A stretch of DNA of 19,466 nt from Nitrospiraceae bacterium. Its GTDB lineage: Bacteria; Nitrospirota; Nitrospiria; Nitrospirales; UBA8639. The stretch spans positions 1 to 19,466 of the forward strand of contig DOFS01000357.1 in assembly GCA_003523945.1 (NCBI GenBank). Reading direction: 5' to 3'. Made by a program: the position numbers and the translations under genes. Shown here piece by piece: positions 8,491 through 15,878 of this stretch (position 1 is its first letter; each line of letters begins with the position of its first letter). The notes below the pieces were generated by a model. The model had not been told where the DNA came from, searched no databases, and saw only the letters and a program-made list of their open reading frames with translations.

Positions 8491-8736
8491 TTACGGCTCC
8501 AGTCTTGAATGGGAGCCGTCGCAAAACGGGGATTTTCTGCTGTGCTTGCACCCACACCAAGCCACCTTTTGTTTTTCTTTGAGTTCCACCTCCATGGGCG
8601 AAATGTCAGTTCCGGTGTGGGACCCATCACAAAATGGCTGGGTTTTTGATCGTCCGCATCGGCACCAATAATAGGTCCCTGGTTCCATTTCCTGGACGTA
8701 AGGGGTTCGTTGCGGAATGATAATATGGTCGCCCAT
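8491..8736 (-). CDS. CDGSH iron-sulfur protein with two CDGSH motifs
   Basis: 81 residues with two complete 2Fe-2S binding motifs of the CDGSH (mitoNEET-like) family. The first is CRCGRSKTQPFCDGSH (Cys25, Cys27, Cys36, His40). The second is CGCKHSRKSPFCDGSH (Cys61, Cys63, Cys72, His76). Each supplies the 3-Cys-1-His ligand set. A tandem pair in one short chain is the layout of the CISD3/MiNT-like branch, which folds as a monomer with two clusters. AAGGAG lies 7 bases before the ATG. There is no signal or membrane helix, so the protein should be cytoplasmic. Proposed roles of the family are electron or cluster transfer and redox sensing. The ChaN-like gene ends 46 bases upstream on the same strand, so the two may share a transcript. 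The last codons and the downstream bases form an 8-bp dyad (ACGGCTCC/GGAGCCGT). Confidence 0.93.
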   Translation of the reverse strand: MGDHIIIPQRTPYVQEMEPGTYYWCRCGRSKTQPFCDGSHTGTDISPMEVELKEKQKVAWCGCKHSRKSPFCDGSHSRLEP

Positions 8737-8782
8737 GTGATTCTCCTTCGTTCTACAAGAGATTTAGTGGTGATAAATACAG

Positions 8783-9745
8783 TTAACCGCAGCCTGGCTG
8801 AAGCCCCTTAGGACCCAAAGGGGTAAGCCAGAGAAAATCAGCAATGCCAGATTTCATCTCAGAACGAACAGCATCTTCCTTGGAAGGATGCCATGCTTCG
8901 AGATAAATGGTTATGGATTTGACCCCGGGGTGCTCCCACTCAACTCGCTTAGGGACGGGGATCTTGTATTGAATGTGTCCTCCACCCGTGTAGGTCACCA
9001 AGGGATCCACAGTCTGGGATCGGGTATTGAGGTAATTTGTAATAATCTGAGCCATGCCCTCATCCCGGAAGATGGATGCTTCGAAGATTCGCCGATAAAC
9101 CTGGTCTGGCAATCCAGGATGGCACGCTTCAATTTGTTCAAAAATCAGTTGCTCATACGCCTGATCATCGGTCACGACTTCTTCAATGGGCCATTTTTGC
9201 ATTTCTGGATCTTCCAAGGCATCGGATAATCCCTTAGTGGCGACTAAGCGAACGAGTGGGCGTGGGGGGTTAAGCCCAAAAATCTTGAGTTGATGCGATT
9301 TGGCAAAGATGACCAACGGTTGATAATCGGAGAACTCTCCACCCCAATTTGTGTTCCACTGTGAATCCTTTACCAATTGATCTTTCGTAAATTCAGGTTC
9401 TTGGATGTACCGGTCTAACCCGCGTTGTCCGTCCCAACTAAACATTTCCATGGCCAGCGCTGGATGGCGATCATAGGCCAGGAGGGCAGTTAAAATTTTT
9501 TGGGCAGCCTCAAGATGTGAGGGGGTGTAATGTTCTTCGCCGATATAAATCACATCGGCAGCTAATAATTGTGGGAGAAGATCCTCGAAAGTTATCACTT
9601 GCTGGCTGGAGACATCGTAGATTTTGTTGACTTCAAATGCCGGGCTGGTTGGTACCGTGGTACATCCCGTGGCGCTCATGACAATGATGCACATGAGTAG
9701 GGAGAAGTACTGTGGCTTCGTGTATGGAAAATAATGCCTCGGCAT
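8783..9745 (-). CDS. ChaN-like lipoprotein (haem-binding uptake/Tiki superfamily)
   Basis: 320 residues from ATG at 9743-9745. The N-terminus MPRHYFPYTKPQYFSLLMCI continues into IVMSATGC, a lipoprotein signal with the acylated Cys followed by Thr-Thr. The body shows family hallmarks: DVIYIGEEHYTPSHLEAAQK (Glu-Glu-His at the first strand), ALAMEMFSWDGQRGLDRYI, and late YTGGGHIQY with the conserved Gly-Gly-Gly-His. The ChaN family includes a Campylobacter haem-binding outer-membrane lipoprotein, and the fold is related to Tiki/TraB proteases. Which activity applies here is not decidable. The frame extends up to a TTG at 9799, but that would put 18 extra residues before the signal. No ribosome site precedes 9745, while a strong AAGGAG serves an out-of-frame ATG at 9765. 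It is divergent from the gene at 9881. Confidence 0.82.
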   Translation of the reverse strand: MPRHYFPYTKPQYFSLLMCIIVMSATGCTTVPTSPAFEVNKIYDVSSQQVITFEDLLPQLLAADVIYIGEEHYTPSHLEAAQKILTALLAYDRHPALAMEMFSWDGQRGLDRYIQEPEFTKDQLVKDSQWNTNWGGEFSDYQPLVIFAKSHQLKIFGLNPPRPLVRLVATKGLSDALEDPEMQKWPIEEVVTDDQAYEQLIFEQIEACHPGLPDQVYRRIFEASIFRDEGMAQIITNYLNTRSQTVDPLVTYTGGGHIQYKIPVPKRVEWEHPGVKSITIYLEAWHPSKEDAVRSEMKSGIADFLWLTPLGPKGLQPGCG

Positions 9746-9880
9746 AATGAAAGAAGGTGTAGCATAGTTCTCCTTTGTGGGCAATATTGTTGATAACAAT
9801 ACGGTTGTCTCGGAATATTCAAAATGGCTAATGTCTGTGGAGAATTCGACTGGTGTTCTGTCAAAAAGGGATGAGACTTC

Positions 9881-11188
9881 ATGGGTGATCAGGTGCTTGG
9901 GTTAGCGGCATTTCGGGACCGAATCAAAGCCAGCAGGGAATCCTTTCCTCACCACTGGGAGACGAGCAGGAAATTGATGGTTCCTGAAACCCTTCAAACC
10001 ACGCTTCCCGCACTCATTCAACATATTCAAGTGGCTTCTCTCGATCCGATTCTTCGCGAACGATTAATCGACGCTCTGCAACAATTTTCCCAACCCGTTG
10101 TGAACAAGGAGGGAAATCAGGTTCTTAGAGAACTCACCGGTTATCCTCCTTCCAAAGCCGTTCGGGCGCTTATGGTGTGGGGACTCTTAGCTGATGTCGG
10201 AAGAAAGGAAAATTCGGAAGAGCTGTCCGGCGCCCAATGGGAGGAGATTATTCGAAATACTTCAAATCCCTACGACGTGTTACGGCATACGGCAACACCT
10301 TCCCTGTTAGATGTCGGAGCTGGAGATTTGTCCTTTGAACAGGAATTGGTTGATCACTATGTCCCGTATTTTCGGATGCAACGTACTTCGCTGACTTTAC
10401 ATGCCTTTGATCGGTTGATGCCGGGATCGCGAGTGGGCGGCGTCTATCACAAAAACCTGGATCGTGAGCGATATTTGCAGAGTTTCTCGCCCGAAGAATT
10501 ACGCTTTAAATTTTGGGGCGGCATGGGCTTGGAAACGTTTTCGAAGGGGAAGGGACGGCTGCACCGTTACACCGTCAGTACATGCCATGCTCCGGCTAAT
10601 CCCACTTTTGCCTATGAACCCAGTCGGTTGGCTCCTGAAATTATACATGGGCATCTTCAGTCTAGTCGGGGAAACTATCGTCGGGGCCGGCATGAAGGGG
10701 AGCCGGTTTTAGAGGTTTCCCATCGAGGACGCATCATTACCTTCCCTGATTGGAAGTTTGATATTTTGGGCCCCTTGAGATTGTTAAAATTTATGACCCA
10801 ACGAAGTTGTGTGAGTATTCTTTCGGCTATCGATGGGGAGGTCTTTTGGGAGTTGCTCAGCCAATTGTTGGCGGATGATCGATTCCGTCCAAATAATAAG
10901 ATTTTTACCAAAACCATGCTGCCTGAAATCTTTGGCACCGTGTATGAGCAATTGTCCTCTATGGCCGTCGGAGAGAGAAAAGAACTATCCAGGCTGGCTG
11001 ACCTGCGAGATTCCATCCCTTTTCAAGGTGCGAAGAAGGAAGAAACTCAGGTACCTGGCCGGTTCCGGTATGTGGAAATTCGGCGGGGGGCGGTATTGGA
11101 TGGCGTTCCCAGCGGTTTTACCGCACGGCAGTTTTCCCAAATGAAAGAAGAATCCACACCTTGGTGGGTGATTTTGGTGACCGATTGA
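9881..11188 (+). CDS. Uncharacterised protein with methyltransferase-like glycine motif
   Basis: 435 residues, start ATG 9881 with AAAGGG 10 bases upstream. I do not recognise the family as a whole. At residues 141-151 SLLDVGAGDLS matches the SAM-binding motif I of Rossmann-fold methyltransferases (hydrophobic strand, then DxGxGD). A second acidic residue follows about 28 residues later (LTLHAFD, Asp177), where the ribose-binding acid of motif II is expected. The roughly 130 residues before it are helical (LPALIQHIQ, RERLIDALQQF, KAVRALMVWGLLADVG), and the C-terminal 200 residues contain many Trp/Phe/Arg positions. No signal peptide or membrane helix is visible, so it is probably cytoplasmic. 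It is single, divergent from the ChaN-like gene. A degenerate methyltransferase fold without catalysis is the main alternative. Confidence 0.7.
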   Translation: MGDQVLGLAAFRDRIKASRESFPHHWETSRKLMVPETLQTTLPALIQHIQVASLDPILRERLIDALQQFSQPVVNKEGNQVLRELTGYPPSKAVRALMVWGLLADVGRKENSEELSGAQWEEIIRNTSNPYDVLRHTATPSLLDVGAGDLSFEQELVDHYVPYFRMQRTSLTLHAFDRLMPGSRVGGVYHKNLDRERYLQSFSPEELRFKFWGGMGLETFSKGKGRLHRYTVSTCHAPANPTFAYEPSRLAPEIIHGHLQSSRGNYRRGRHEGEPVLEVSHRGRIITFPDWKFDILGPLRLLKFMTQRSCVSILSAIDGEVFWELLSQLLADDRFRPNNKIFTKTMLPEIFGTVYEQLSSMAVGERKELSRLADLRDSIPFQGAKKEETQVPGRFRYVEIRRGAVLDGVPSGFTARQFSQMKEESTPWWVILVTD

Positions 11189-11344
11189 ATGGAATAAATA
11201 ATTTTTTTTCTATGTATGGGAAACAGGGAAAAAGATTATTTATGAAACCTGGCAAGATTTACCTATTTTTAAATGTCGAATAAAAAAAGGGGAAATGCCA
11301 ATAGGGCAGAAGGAAATAACAATTTTTATAGAAAGGCACGATCC

Positions 11345-11497
11345 ATGACAGTCGGACAAATGAAAGATTTTCTCAAAGATTTGAATGAGGACTTAGAAAT
11401 ATTGGTCAAAATTCCCGGGCCGACCCAGGAGGAAGGTCTTTGGGAACCCCTAGACGGAATGAATATAAAAGTTGAACCTCAGCCGCCAGGCAAATGA
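11345..11497 (+). CDS. Small hypothetical protein (50 aa)
   Basis: ATG 11345 follows an AAAGG site 8 bases upstream and gives MTVGQMKDFLKDLNEDLEIL plus 30 more residues ending PPGK. The frame is open further up to an ATG at 11273, but that part is Asn/Lys/Arg-rich with no ribosome site, so the short form is preferred. The MTVxxMkdfLkdLneDlEilv pattern resembles many small proteins found in bacteria and phages. In these a helix carrying 'L..L..D.EV' leads into a strand. Their function is generally unknown. It follows the methyltransferase-like gene by 156 bases and faces the tRNA. Confidence 0.55.
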   Translation: MTVGQMKDFLKDLNEDLEILVKIPGPTQEEGLWEPLDGMNIKVEPQPPGK

Positions 11498-11529
11498 AGG
11501 ATAGGAATAATAGAATAGAGGAAGAGCAA

Positions 11530-11562
11530 AAACTGAAGAAACCCGCTTGAAATTGGAGCGGG
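11530..11562 (-). terminator. Terminator-like hairpin that reuses the tRNA 3' end
   Basis: On the minus strand the tRNA acceptor end CCCGCT (complement of 11557-11562) can pair with AGCGGG (complement of 11542-11547), leaving a 9-base loop. The run TTTCTTCAGTTT follows. No other hairpin is visible downstream of the tRNA. Confidence 0.4.
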
Positions 11563-11628
11563 AAAGGGGATTTGAACCCCCGACCCTCGCCTTGGCAAGG
11601 CGATGCTCTACCACTGAGCTATTCCCGC
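11554..11628 (-). tRNA. tRNA-Gly (anticodon GCC), CCA encoded
   Basis: The minus strand folds as a full cloverleaf of 75 bases. The acceptor stem is GCGGGAA/TTCCCGC with U as discriminator and an encoded CCA (11554-11556). The D-arm segment is TAGCTCAGTGGTAGAGCA. The anticodon stem TCGCC/GGCGA encloses loop TTGCCAA, giving anticodon GCC. The T-arm carries GGTTCAAATCC. It reads GGC and GGU glycine codons. A very good promoter lies just upstream. No duplicated 3' end was seen, so there is no sign of an integrated element at this tRNA. Confidence 0.96.
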
Positions 11629-11649
11629 TCTGTTGGATATTTTGAACTG

Positions 11650-11678
11650 ATTCTAGTGGGCACCCCGGAGGCTGTCAA
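11650..11678 (-). promoter_or_regulatory. Sigma70-type promoter for tRNA-Gly
   Basis: Read on the minus strand: a perfect TTGACA (11673-11678), a 17-base spacer and TAGAAT (11650-11655, 5 of 6 consensus). Transcription would begin about 7 bases on, giving a leader of roughly 15 bases before the tRNA 5' end at 11628. Confidence 0.75.
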
Positions 11679-11700
11679 GCAACATTGAATAGAGTATAAT
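11672..11700 (+). promoter_or_regulatory. Sigma70-type promoter for ugd
   Basis: CTGTCA (11672-11677, 4 of 6), a 17-base spacer and a perfect TATAAT (11695-11700). The predicted start near 11707 leaves a leader of about 85 bases before the ugd ATG. Its -35 box overlaps the tRNA promoter -35 on the other strand. Confidence 0.6.
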
Positions 11701-11790
11701 ACCGAATTCGTTTTTAAGTTCAGTCAAGAGTAAACCGAATTAAACCGGGTAAAATGGAAAATTCGCATCAAGGACAGGAGGAATAGATTC

Positions 11791-13158
11791 ATGTATATCA
11801 GTGTGATTGGAACGGGGTACGTTGGATTGGTGACAGGGGCCTGTTTTGCGGAATTTGGCCTGAATGTGCTGTGTATGGACACTGATGCCAGCCGGATTGC
11901 GGCTTTGGAAAAGGGCAATGTGCCATTTTTTGAGCCGGGACTTTCCGAACTCGTGACCAAAAATCTGACTGCCGGACGGCTTCGATTTACCACCGATTTA
12001 CACAAAGCCGTCGATGAGGCCCTCGTTATTTTTATTGCCGTGGGAACCCCTTCTCGTGAGGATGGGTCTGCCGACCTGTCCTTTATCGATGAGGTGGCCA
12101 AAGATGTGGGAACCCGGATGACCGGATATAAGGTGGTGGTGACCAAATCCACCGTGCCGGTTGGAACGGCAAAACGTATTCGATCGATTATTCAGGCCAA
12201 CCAAACAACGACCTGTAGTTTTGGTGTAGTCTCGAATCCTGAATTTCTTCGGGAAGGATCTGCAATTGAGGATTTCATGCGGCCTAATCGTGTGGTCATT
12301 GGAGCTGATAGTCCGGAATCGGTGGCGATTATGAAAGATCTGTACCGTCCCTTGTATATCCTTGAAACGCCAATTGTGATTACTGATATTCCAACCGCTG
12401 AAATGATCAAATATGCCTCGAACGTGTTCTTGGCAACGAAAATCTCTTTTATTAATGAAATGGCCAATCTCTGTGAACGGGTTGGAGCCGATGTGCAAAT
12501 GGTGGCTAAAGGGATGGGATTAGACAAACGTATCGGATCGAAATTTTTGCATGCGGGTCCAGGTTACGGAGGATCGTGTTTTGGAAAGGATACTGCCGCG
12601 CTGATCAACATCGGAAACGAAAATGATTACGAAATGACCATAGCCAAGGCCACCAAGAGGGTGAACGACGAGCAGCGGATCCGGATGATGGACAAAATTC
12701 GAGAGGCGGTTGGGGAGTTACGCGGAAAAACCATTGCCTTACTGGGATTAGCCTTCAAGCCCAACACGGATGACATTCGGGATTCTCCGGCTTTGTACCT
12801 CGCCGAGCAGATTATGAAGGCGGGCGGGACCGTGAGGACCTATGATCCGGAAGCCTTGGAGATATCGATGAAGGTATTGCCAACCATGATTCCCTGCCAG
12901 GATGCCTATCACACGATGGAAGGGGCTGATGTGATTGTGTTGGTCACGGAATGGAACCAGTTTAGAAGTCTGGATTTTGACAGGGTTCGGGCTGCAGTGA
13001 CCTCTCCGATTTTTATCGATCTTCGTAATGTCTATGAACCGCAACGGATGGCAGATCAGGGATTTTATTACCTCTCTGTTGGACGAAAAACCGTGGGGAC
13101 CCATCCTTCCCCAAAAAAGCCACAAGATCAAAAGAGGCCTTCCTCCGTTAATACCTGA
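11791..13158 (+). CDS. ugd: UDP-glucose 6-dehydrogenase
   Basis: 455 residues, ATG 11791 with AGGAGG 9 bases upstream. The enzyme oxidises UDP-glucose to UDP-glucuronate with two NAD+, feeding capsule, exopolysaccharide or lipid-sugar synthesis. The N-terminal NAD domain begins MYISVIGTGYVGLVTGACFA (GxGxxG at 7-12) with Asp30 at the end of the second strand. Conserved boxes follow: FIAVGTPSREDGSADLS, TKSTVPVGTA, VSNPEFLREGSAIEDFMRP and EMIKYASNVFLATKISFINE with Lys207. The catalytic loop is GPGYGGSCFGKD with nucleophile Cys263. The C-terminal UDP-binding domain contains LAFKPNTDDIRDSPA. The last 25 or so residues are Lys/Pro/Ser-rich and not conserved. No glycosyltransferase neighbours are present. 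It converges on the HEAT operon. Confidence 0.97.
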   Translation: MYISVIGTGYVGLVTGACFAEFGLNVLCMDTDASRIAALEKGNVPFFEPGLSELVTKNLTAGRLRFTTDLHKAVDEALVIFIAVGTPSREDGSADLSFIDEVAKDVGTRMTGYKVVVTKSTVPVGTAKRIRSIIQANQTTTCSFGVVSNPEFLREGSAIEDFMRPNRVVIGADSPESVAIMKDLYRPLYILETPIVITDIPTAEMIKYASNVFLATKISFINEMANLCERVGADVQMVAKGMGLDKRIGSKFLHAGPGYGGSCFGKDTAALINIGNENDYEMTIAKATKRVNDEQRIRMMDKIREAVGELRGKTIALLGLAFKPNTDDIRDSPALYLAEQIMKAGGTVRTYDPEALEISMKVLPTMIPCQDAYHTMEGADVIVLVTEWNQFRSLDFDRVRAAVTSPIFIDLRNVYEPQRMADQGFYYLSVGRKTVGTHPSPKKPQDQKRPSSVNT

Positions 13159-13264
13159 ATTCGGTGTGAGACTCAACCTAGAGCCAAAATAAGGAAAAGC
13201 ATGGTCACGTTGCTCTCCGAATTTTGAAACAAGGTCGTGCTGTTGACGGATGCTTCTGATTGCC

Positions 13265-13933
13265 CTATTTGCGTTTATAGCCCATGCGGTCCAATACCTT
13301 CATAATTCGTTTTTGAAGCTTTTCATCGGCTTCGCCTAACGCCAGGGCCAATGGCTCTACTGCCGGTTTACCAATCTTTCGAAGAATTTCGGTGGCCGAT
13401 TGTCGAAGGTCGTCTTCCTCAGATACCAGGAGAGGCACGACATCAGCGACACAGGGTGCTCCTATTTTGATTAGGGCATCATAGGCACGCTGCCTGACGT
13501 CACCCACCTCATCATTGAGCATTTCCACCAGCGGCTTCACCGCAGCTTCCACCCGAAGTTCCCCGAGCACTTCAATGGCATGCTTGCGATTGAGCCAGTG
13601 AGTATCGGTAAGGTCCAGCAGGGCGGCATCGGCTCGTTGAATGTTGGGATCTTTAGATCGAATGCGAAAACTTTTGACGATCCGTTTGCCGTTTTCCTCG
13701 ACCACCCGAAGAGTGGCCCCGTCACCGATTTTGATCTTTTGAAGGTCTTCAAGAGCCTCTTCGCTGACATCTAGCAGGACGGTTTTCCCATCGTATGCCA
13801 GAAGCTCGACCTCGATTTGATTGGCCTCAGGATTTATTGCGGTAACATTCTCGGTTACAAGATTAAAGCCGTCTTTTTTCGTGCCGCTCTTGGGGCCGAT
13901 CGAAATCAGTTTTGCGGGTGCTTCATTTGCCAT
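13265..13933 (-). CDS. HEAT-repeat protein with N-terminal beta-rich domain (fourth gene of HEAT operon)
   Basis: 222 residues. Residues 1 to about 95 are not HEAT but beta-rich: LVTENVTAINPEANQIEVEL, TVLLDVSEEALEDLQKIKIG, DGATLRVVEENGKRIV. The IxVGD-type turn and alternating strands suggest a small barrel or OB-like fold. From about 100 to 218 there are four helical repeats (for example AAVKPLVEMLNDEVGDVRQR) of the PBS-lyase HEAT class. It ends MGYKRK, a variant of the GW-type end found in two sister genes. AAGGA lies about 12 bases before the ATG. It is separated from the preceding HEAT gene by 53 bases. There is no signal peptide, so it is likely cytoplasmic. The function is unknown, and HEAT solenoids normally bind proteins. 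Confidence 0.82.
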   Translation of the reverse strand: MANEAPAKLISIGPKSGTKKDGFNLVTENVTAINPEANQIEVELLAYDGKTVLLDVSEEALEDLQKIKIGDGATLRVVEENGKRIVKSFRIRSKDPNIQRADAALLDLTDTHWLNRKHAIEVLGELRVEAAVKPLVEMLNDEVGDVRQRAYDALIKIGAPCVADVVPLLVSEEDDLRQSATEILRKIGKPAVEPLALALGEADEKLQKRIMKVLDRMGYKRK

Positions 13934-13986
13934 GATGGGTCAGTGTCCTTAATGTTGGTTGAAAAAAGCAAAAAGACCAGTAATTG

Positions 13987-14757
13987 TTATGAACGGGATG
14001 AACCAGGTGTCCACCCTAAACTCGCTAGGGCACCTTCTGCGGTGTCCCGAACCATTTCATTTTCATCTTCGAGTAACGGGACCAAGGGATCGATGGCTCG
14101 GCTATCCTTGAAGCGAGCCAGTGATTCTGCGGCATTGCGGCGAACCAACCAGTCCTCATCAGCCAAGGCATGAATTAAGGGATCCAAAGATCGAGGATCG
14201 CCAATTTTCCCCAACGCTTCTGCCGCGTGCCGGCGAACAATCCAATTCGAGGCTCCTAAACCTTCCACCAAAGCATCAGTCGCCCGGGAATCCCCCAATT
14301 TTTTCAGCACTCTTGCGGCATCCTCACGGAGAGTCGCGTCCATCAAGGCATCTACTAAGGCGGGGACTGCATCAGGATGACCAATCCGTTCCAACGCCCA
14401 AATTGCGGCGGTGCGCACACCTCCGTCCTTGTCATGACGGAGGGCATAAACTAAAGGTTCCACCGATTTGATGGCACGGAGTTTCCCGAGTGCGGTGGCG
14501 GCCTGTTCCCGAACGGACCATTCCTCATCATCTTTCAACGCCTCAATCAGGGGATCAACGGCCGATTCTCCAATTTGAACCAAGGCGCTCGTGGCTGCCT
14601 CGCGAACCACACAATCGTCTTCTAGAAACATATTAATCAACTTCGGAATAGCTTCTGAACCGGCTTCTCCGAGCCGGGAGGCGGCATGGTTCCGAAGGGA
14701 TTCATTGTCATCGCGAAGCGCTGATAATAAGGGGTCTACGTGGTTACCTTCCGTCAT
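13987..14757 (-). CDS. HEAT-repeat protein, PBS-lyase type (third gene of HEAT operon)
   Basis: 256 residues made almost wholly of about eight tandem repeats of 30-31 residues with the pattern AvexLixaLkDedxxVRxxAAxaLgxig. Clear units are DDEEWSVREQAATALGKLRA, GASNWIVRRHAAEALGKIGD and ADEDWLVRRNAAESLARFKD. The end is LASLGWTPGSSRS. Start ATG 14757 has AAAGGAG 9 bases upstream. It follows the second HEAT gene by 14 bases, so co-transcription is very likely. This repeat class was named for phycocyanobilin lyases CpcE/CpcF but is common in bacteria without phycobilins, where it marks scaffolds and assembly factors. No catalytic residues can be identified. Confidence 0.87.
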   Translation of the reverse strand: MTEGNHVDPLLSALRDDNESLRNHAASRLGEAGSEAIPKLINMFLEDDCVVREAATSALVQIGESAVDPLIEALKDDEEWSVREQAATALGKLRAIKSVEPLVYALRHDKDGGVRTAAIWALERIGHPDAVPALVDALMDATLREDAARVLKKLGDSRATDALVEGLGASNWIVRRHAAEALGKIGDPRSLDPLIHALADEDWLVRRNAAESLARFKDSRAIDPLVPLLEDENEMVRDTAEGALASLGWTPGSSRS

Positions 14758-14771
14758 GGGTCATCACTCCT

Positions 14772-15863
14772 TTACTCTTTTCCAACCCAGGCCTCTTCTT
14801 CCATGCTCATTTGTGCAGTGGCAGCCTCGAGTTTGTCAAGGATGACCCCTGAATTATAGGAAATCAGGCCATCCCGGTCTGTCTTTAATCGGGCAAATAA
14901 TTCCATATGGGGTCGTAGGACTTCGATATCTTTTACCTTCTCCAGGGCTTCGACGGCCAATATGCGAAGAGGGCGAATGGGAATGGCTTCAATAAACAAC
15001 TCAACCGGGCGTGGATCGCCGATGAGTCCAAGCGATTTAAGAGCATGTTCTTTCACCCCTGTGTCTTTGTCCGACCGGAGCCTCATCATGAGCGGTTCCA
15101 CCGCCCGAATATCGCCAATTTTGCCAAGAGTGTCAGCGGCGGCTTCCCGAACCACCCAGTCATCGTCTTCCAGGTATTCAATAAGAATTTCGACGATGGG
15201 TCGGCCAATACGATGCAGTTGAATGACCGCTTCCTGCCGTACGCCTTCCTTCAACTCGGATTCGTCCACCGCCCTTAGGTCGTCCATGGTTTGATCGACA
15301 CGGTCCCGAATTGCACCCAATTTGCGCAAGGTATCGGTAGCCAGGTCACGAAGATCAGGGTCGGACATGGCATCAACAAATGCATCCGCCGATCGAGGAT
15401 CAAGGAGATGGCCGAGAATTTCTGCGGCCCTGAGACGGATGGCTGGATCGGGATCCTTGAGCCGTTCCGACAGAGGGCCGATAGAGGTGGGAATGACACC
15501 GAGTAGAGCTGTGACTTTTTCCCGGAGAGAATCGTCGCGTAAATGCTCCAGGAGAGCCGCTGCGGTGGCTTCATCCAAAATTCCAGCCATATGTTCCAAG
15601 GCATCTACGGCGGCCTGTCTGACCTGTTCATCCTCATCCTTCAGGACATGGGCCAGGGCTTGGCCGGCTCGTGGATCCCGTAAACGGGCCAACATTTTTG
15701 CGGCCTCGACCTTGTAGTGAGAAGAGCCGGTGGTCATGGCCTGAATAATAGCTTCGACTGCCTTGGGTCCACCTTTTACGCAGGTGGATGTGGCCCGCAT
15801 CCGGCGCCAATCCTCCTCGTGATCCAGTTCGGAGATGATGGTTTCAAATGTTTCTTTCGGCAT
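14772..15863 (-). CDS. HEAT-repeat protein (second gene of HEAT operon)
   Basis: 363 residues, mostly HEAT repeats but less regular than its neighbours. The N-terminus (MPKETFETIISELDHEEDWR) is helical. Typical units follow, such as DEDEQVRQAAVDALEHMAGI, KDPDPAIRLRAAEILGHLLD and DDDWVVREAAADTLGKIGDI. A divergent acidic stretch (MDDLRAVDESELKEG) lies around residues 190-205. The last 60 residues are not repeat-like (PHMELFARLKTDRDGLISYN) and end with an acidic EEEAWVGKE, without the GW-type end of two sister proteins. A weak GAAAG precedes ATG 15863. It lies 15 bases after the first HEAT gene and 14 bases before the third. No signal or membrane segment is visible. The function is unknown. Confidence 0.85.
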   Translation of the reverse strand: MPKETFETIISELDHEEDWRRMRATSTCVKGGPKAVEAIIQAMTTGSSHYKVEAAKMLARLRDPRAGQALAHVLKDEDEQVRQAAVDALEHMAGILDEATAAALLEHLRDDSLREKVTALLGVIPTSIGPLSERLKDPDPAIRLRAAEILGHLLDPRSADAFVDAMSDPDLRDLATDTLRKLGAIRDRVDQTMDDLRAVDESELKEGVRQEAVIQLHRIGRPIVEILIEYLEDDDWVVREAAADTLGKIGDIRAVEPLMMRLRSDKDTGVKEHALKSLGLIGDPRPVELFIEAIPIRPLRILAVEALEKVKDIEVLRPHMELFARLKTDRDGLISYNSGVILDKLEAATAQMSMEEEAWVGKE

Positions 15864-15878
15864 CGTTAGGTCTTTCAG

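Noticed and set aside
8480..8530. ACGGCTCC/GGAGCCGT dyad at the end of the CDGSH gene as a terminator
   Set aside because: On the gene's strand it is followed by AAAATCTG, not a T-run, and one arm lies inside the coding region.
8373..8671. Plus-strand frames over the CDGSH gene
   Set aside because: They are antisense to a firm gene; the Cys/His content is a mirror of the CDGSH codons.
11554..11628. tRNA-Gly as attachment site of a genomic island
   Set aside because: No duplicated tRNA end, integrase or phage gene is present in the window.
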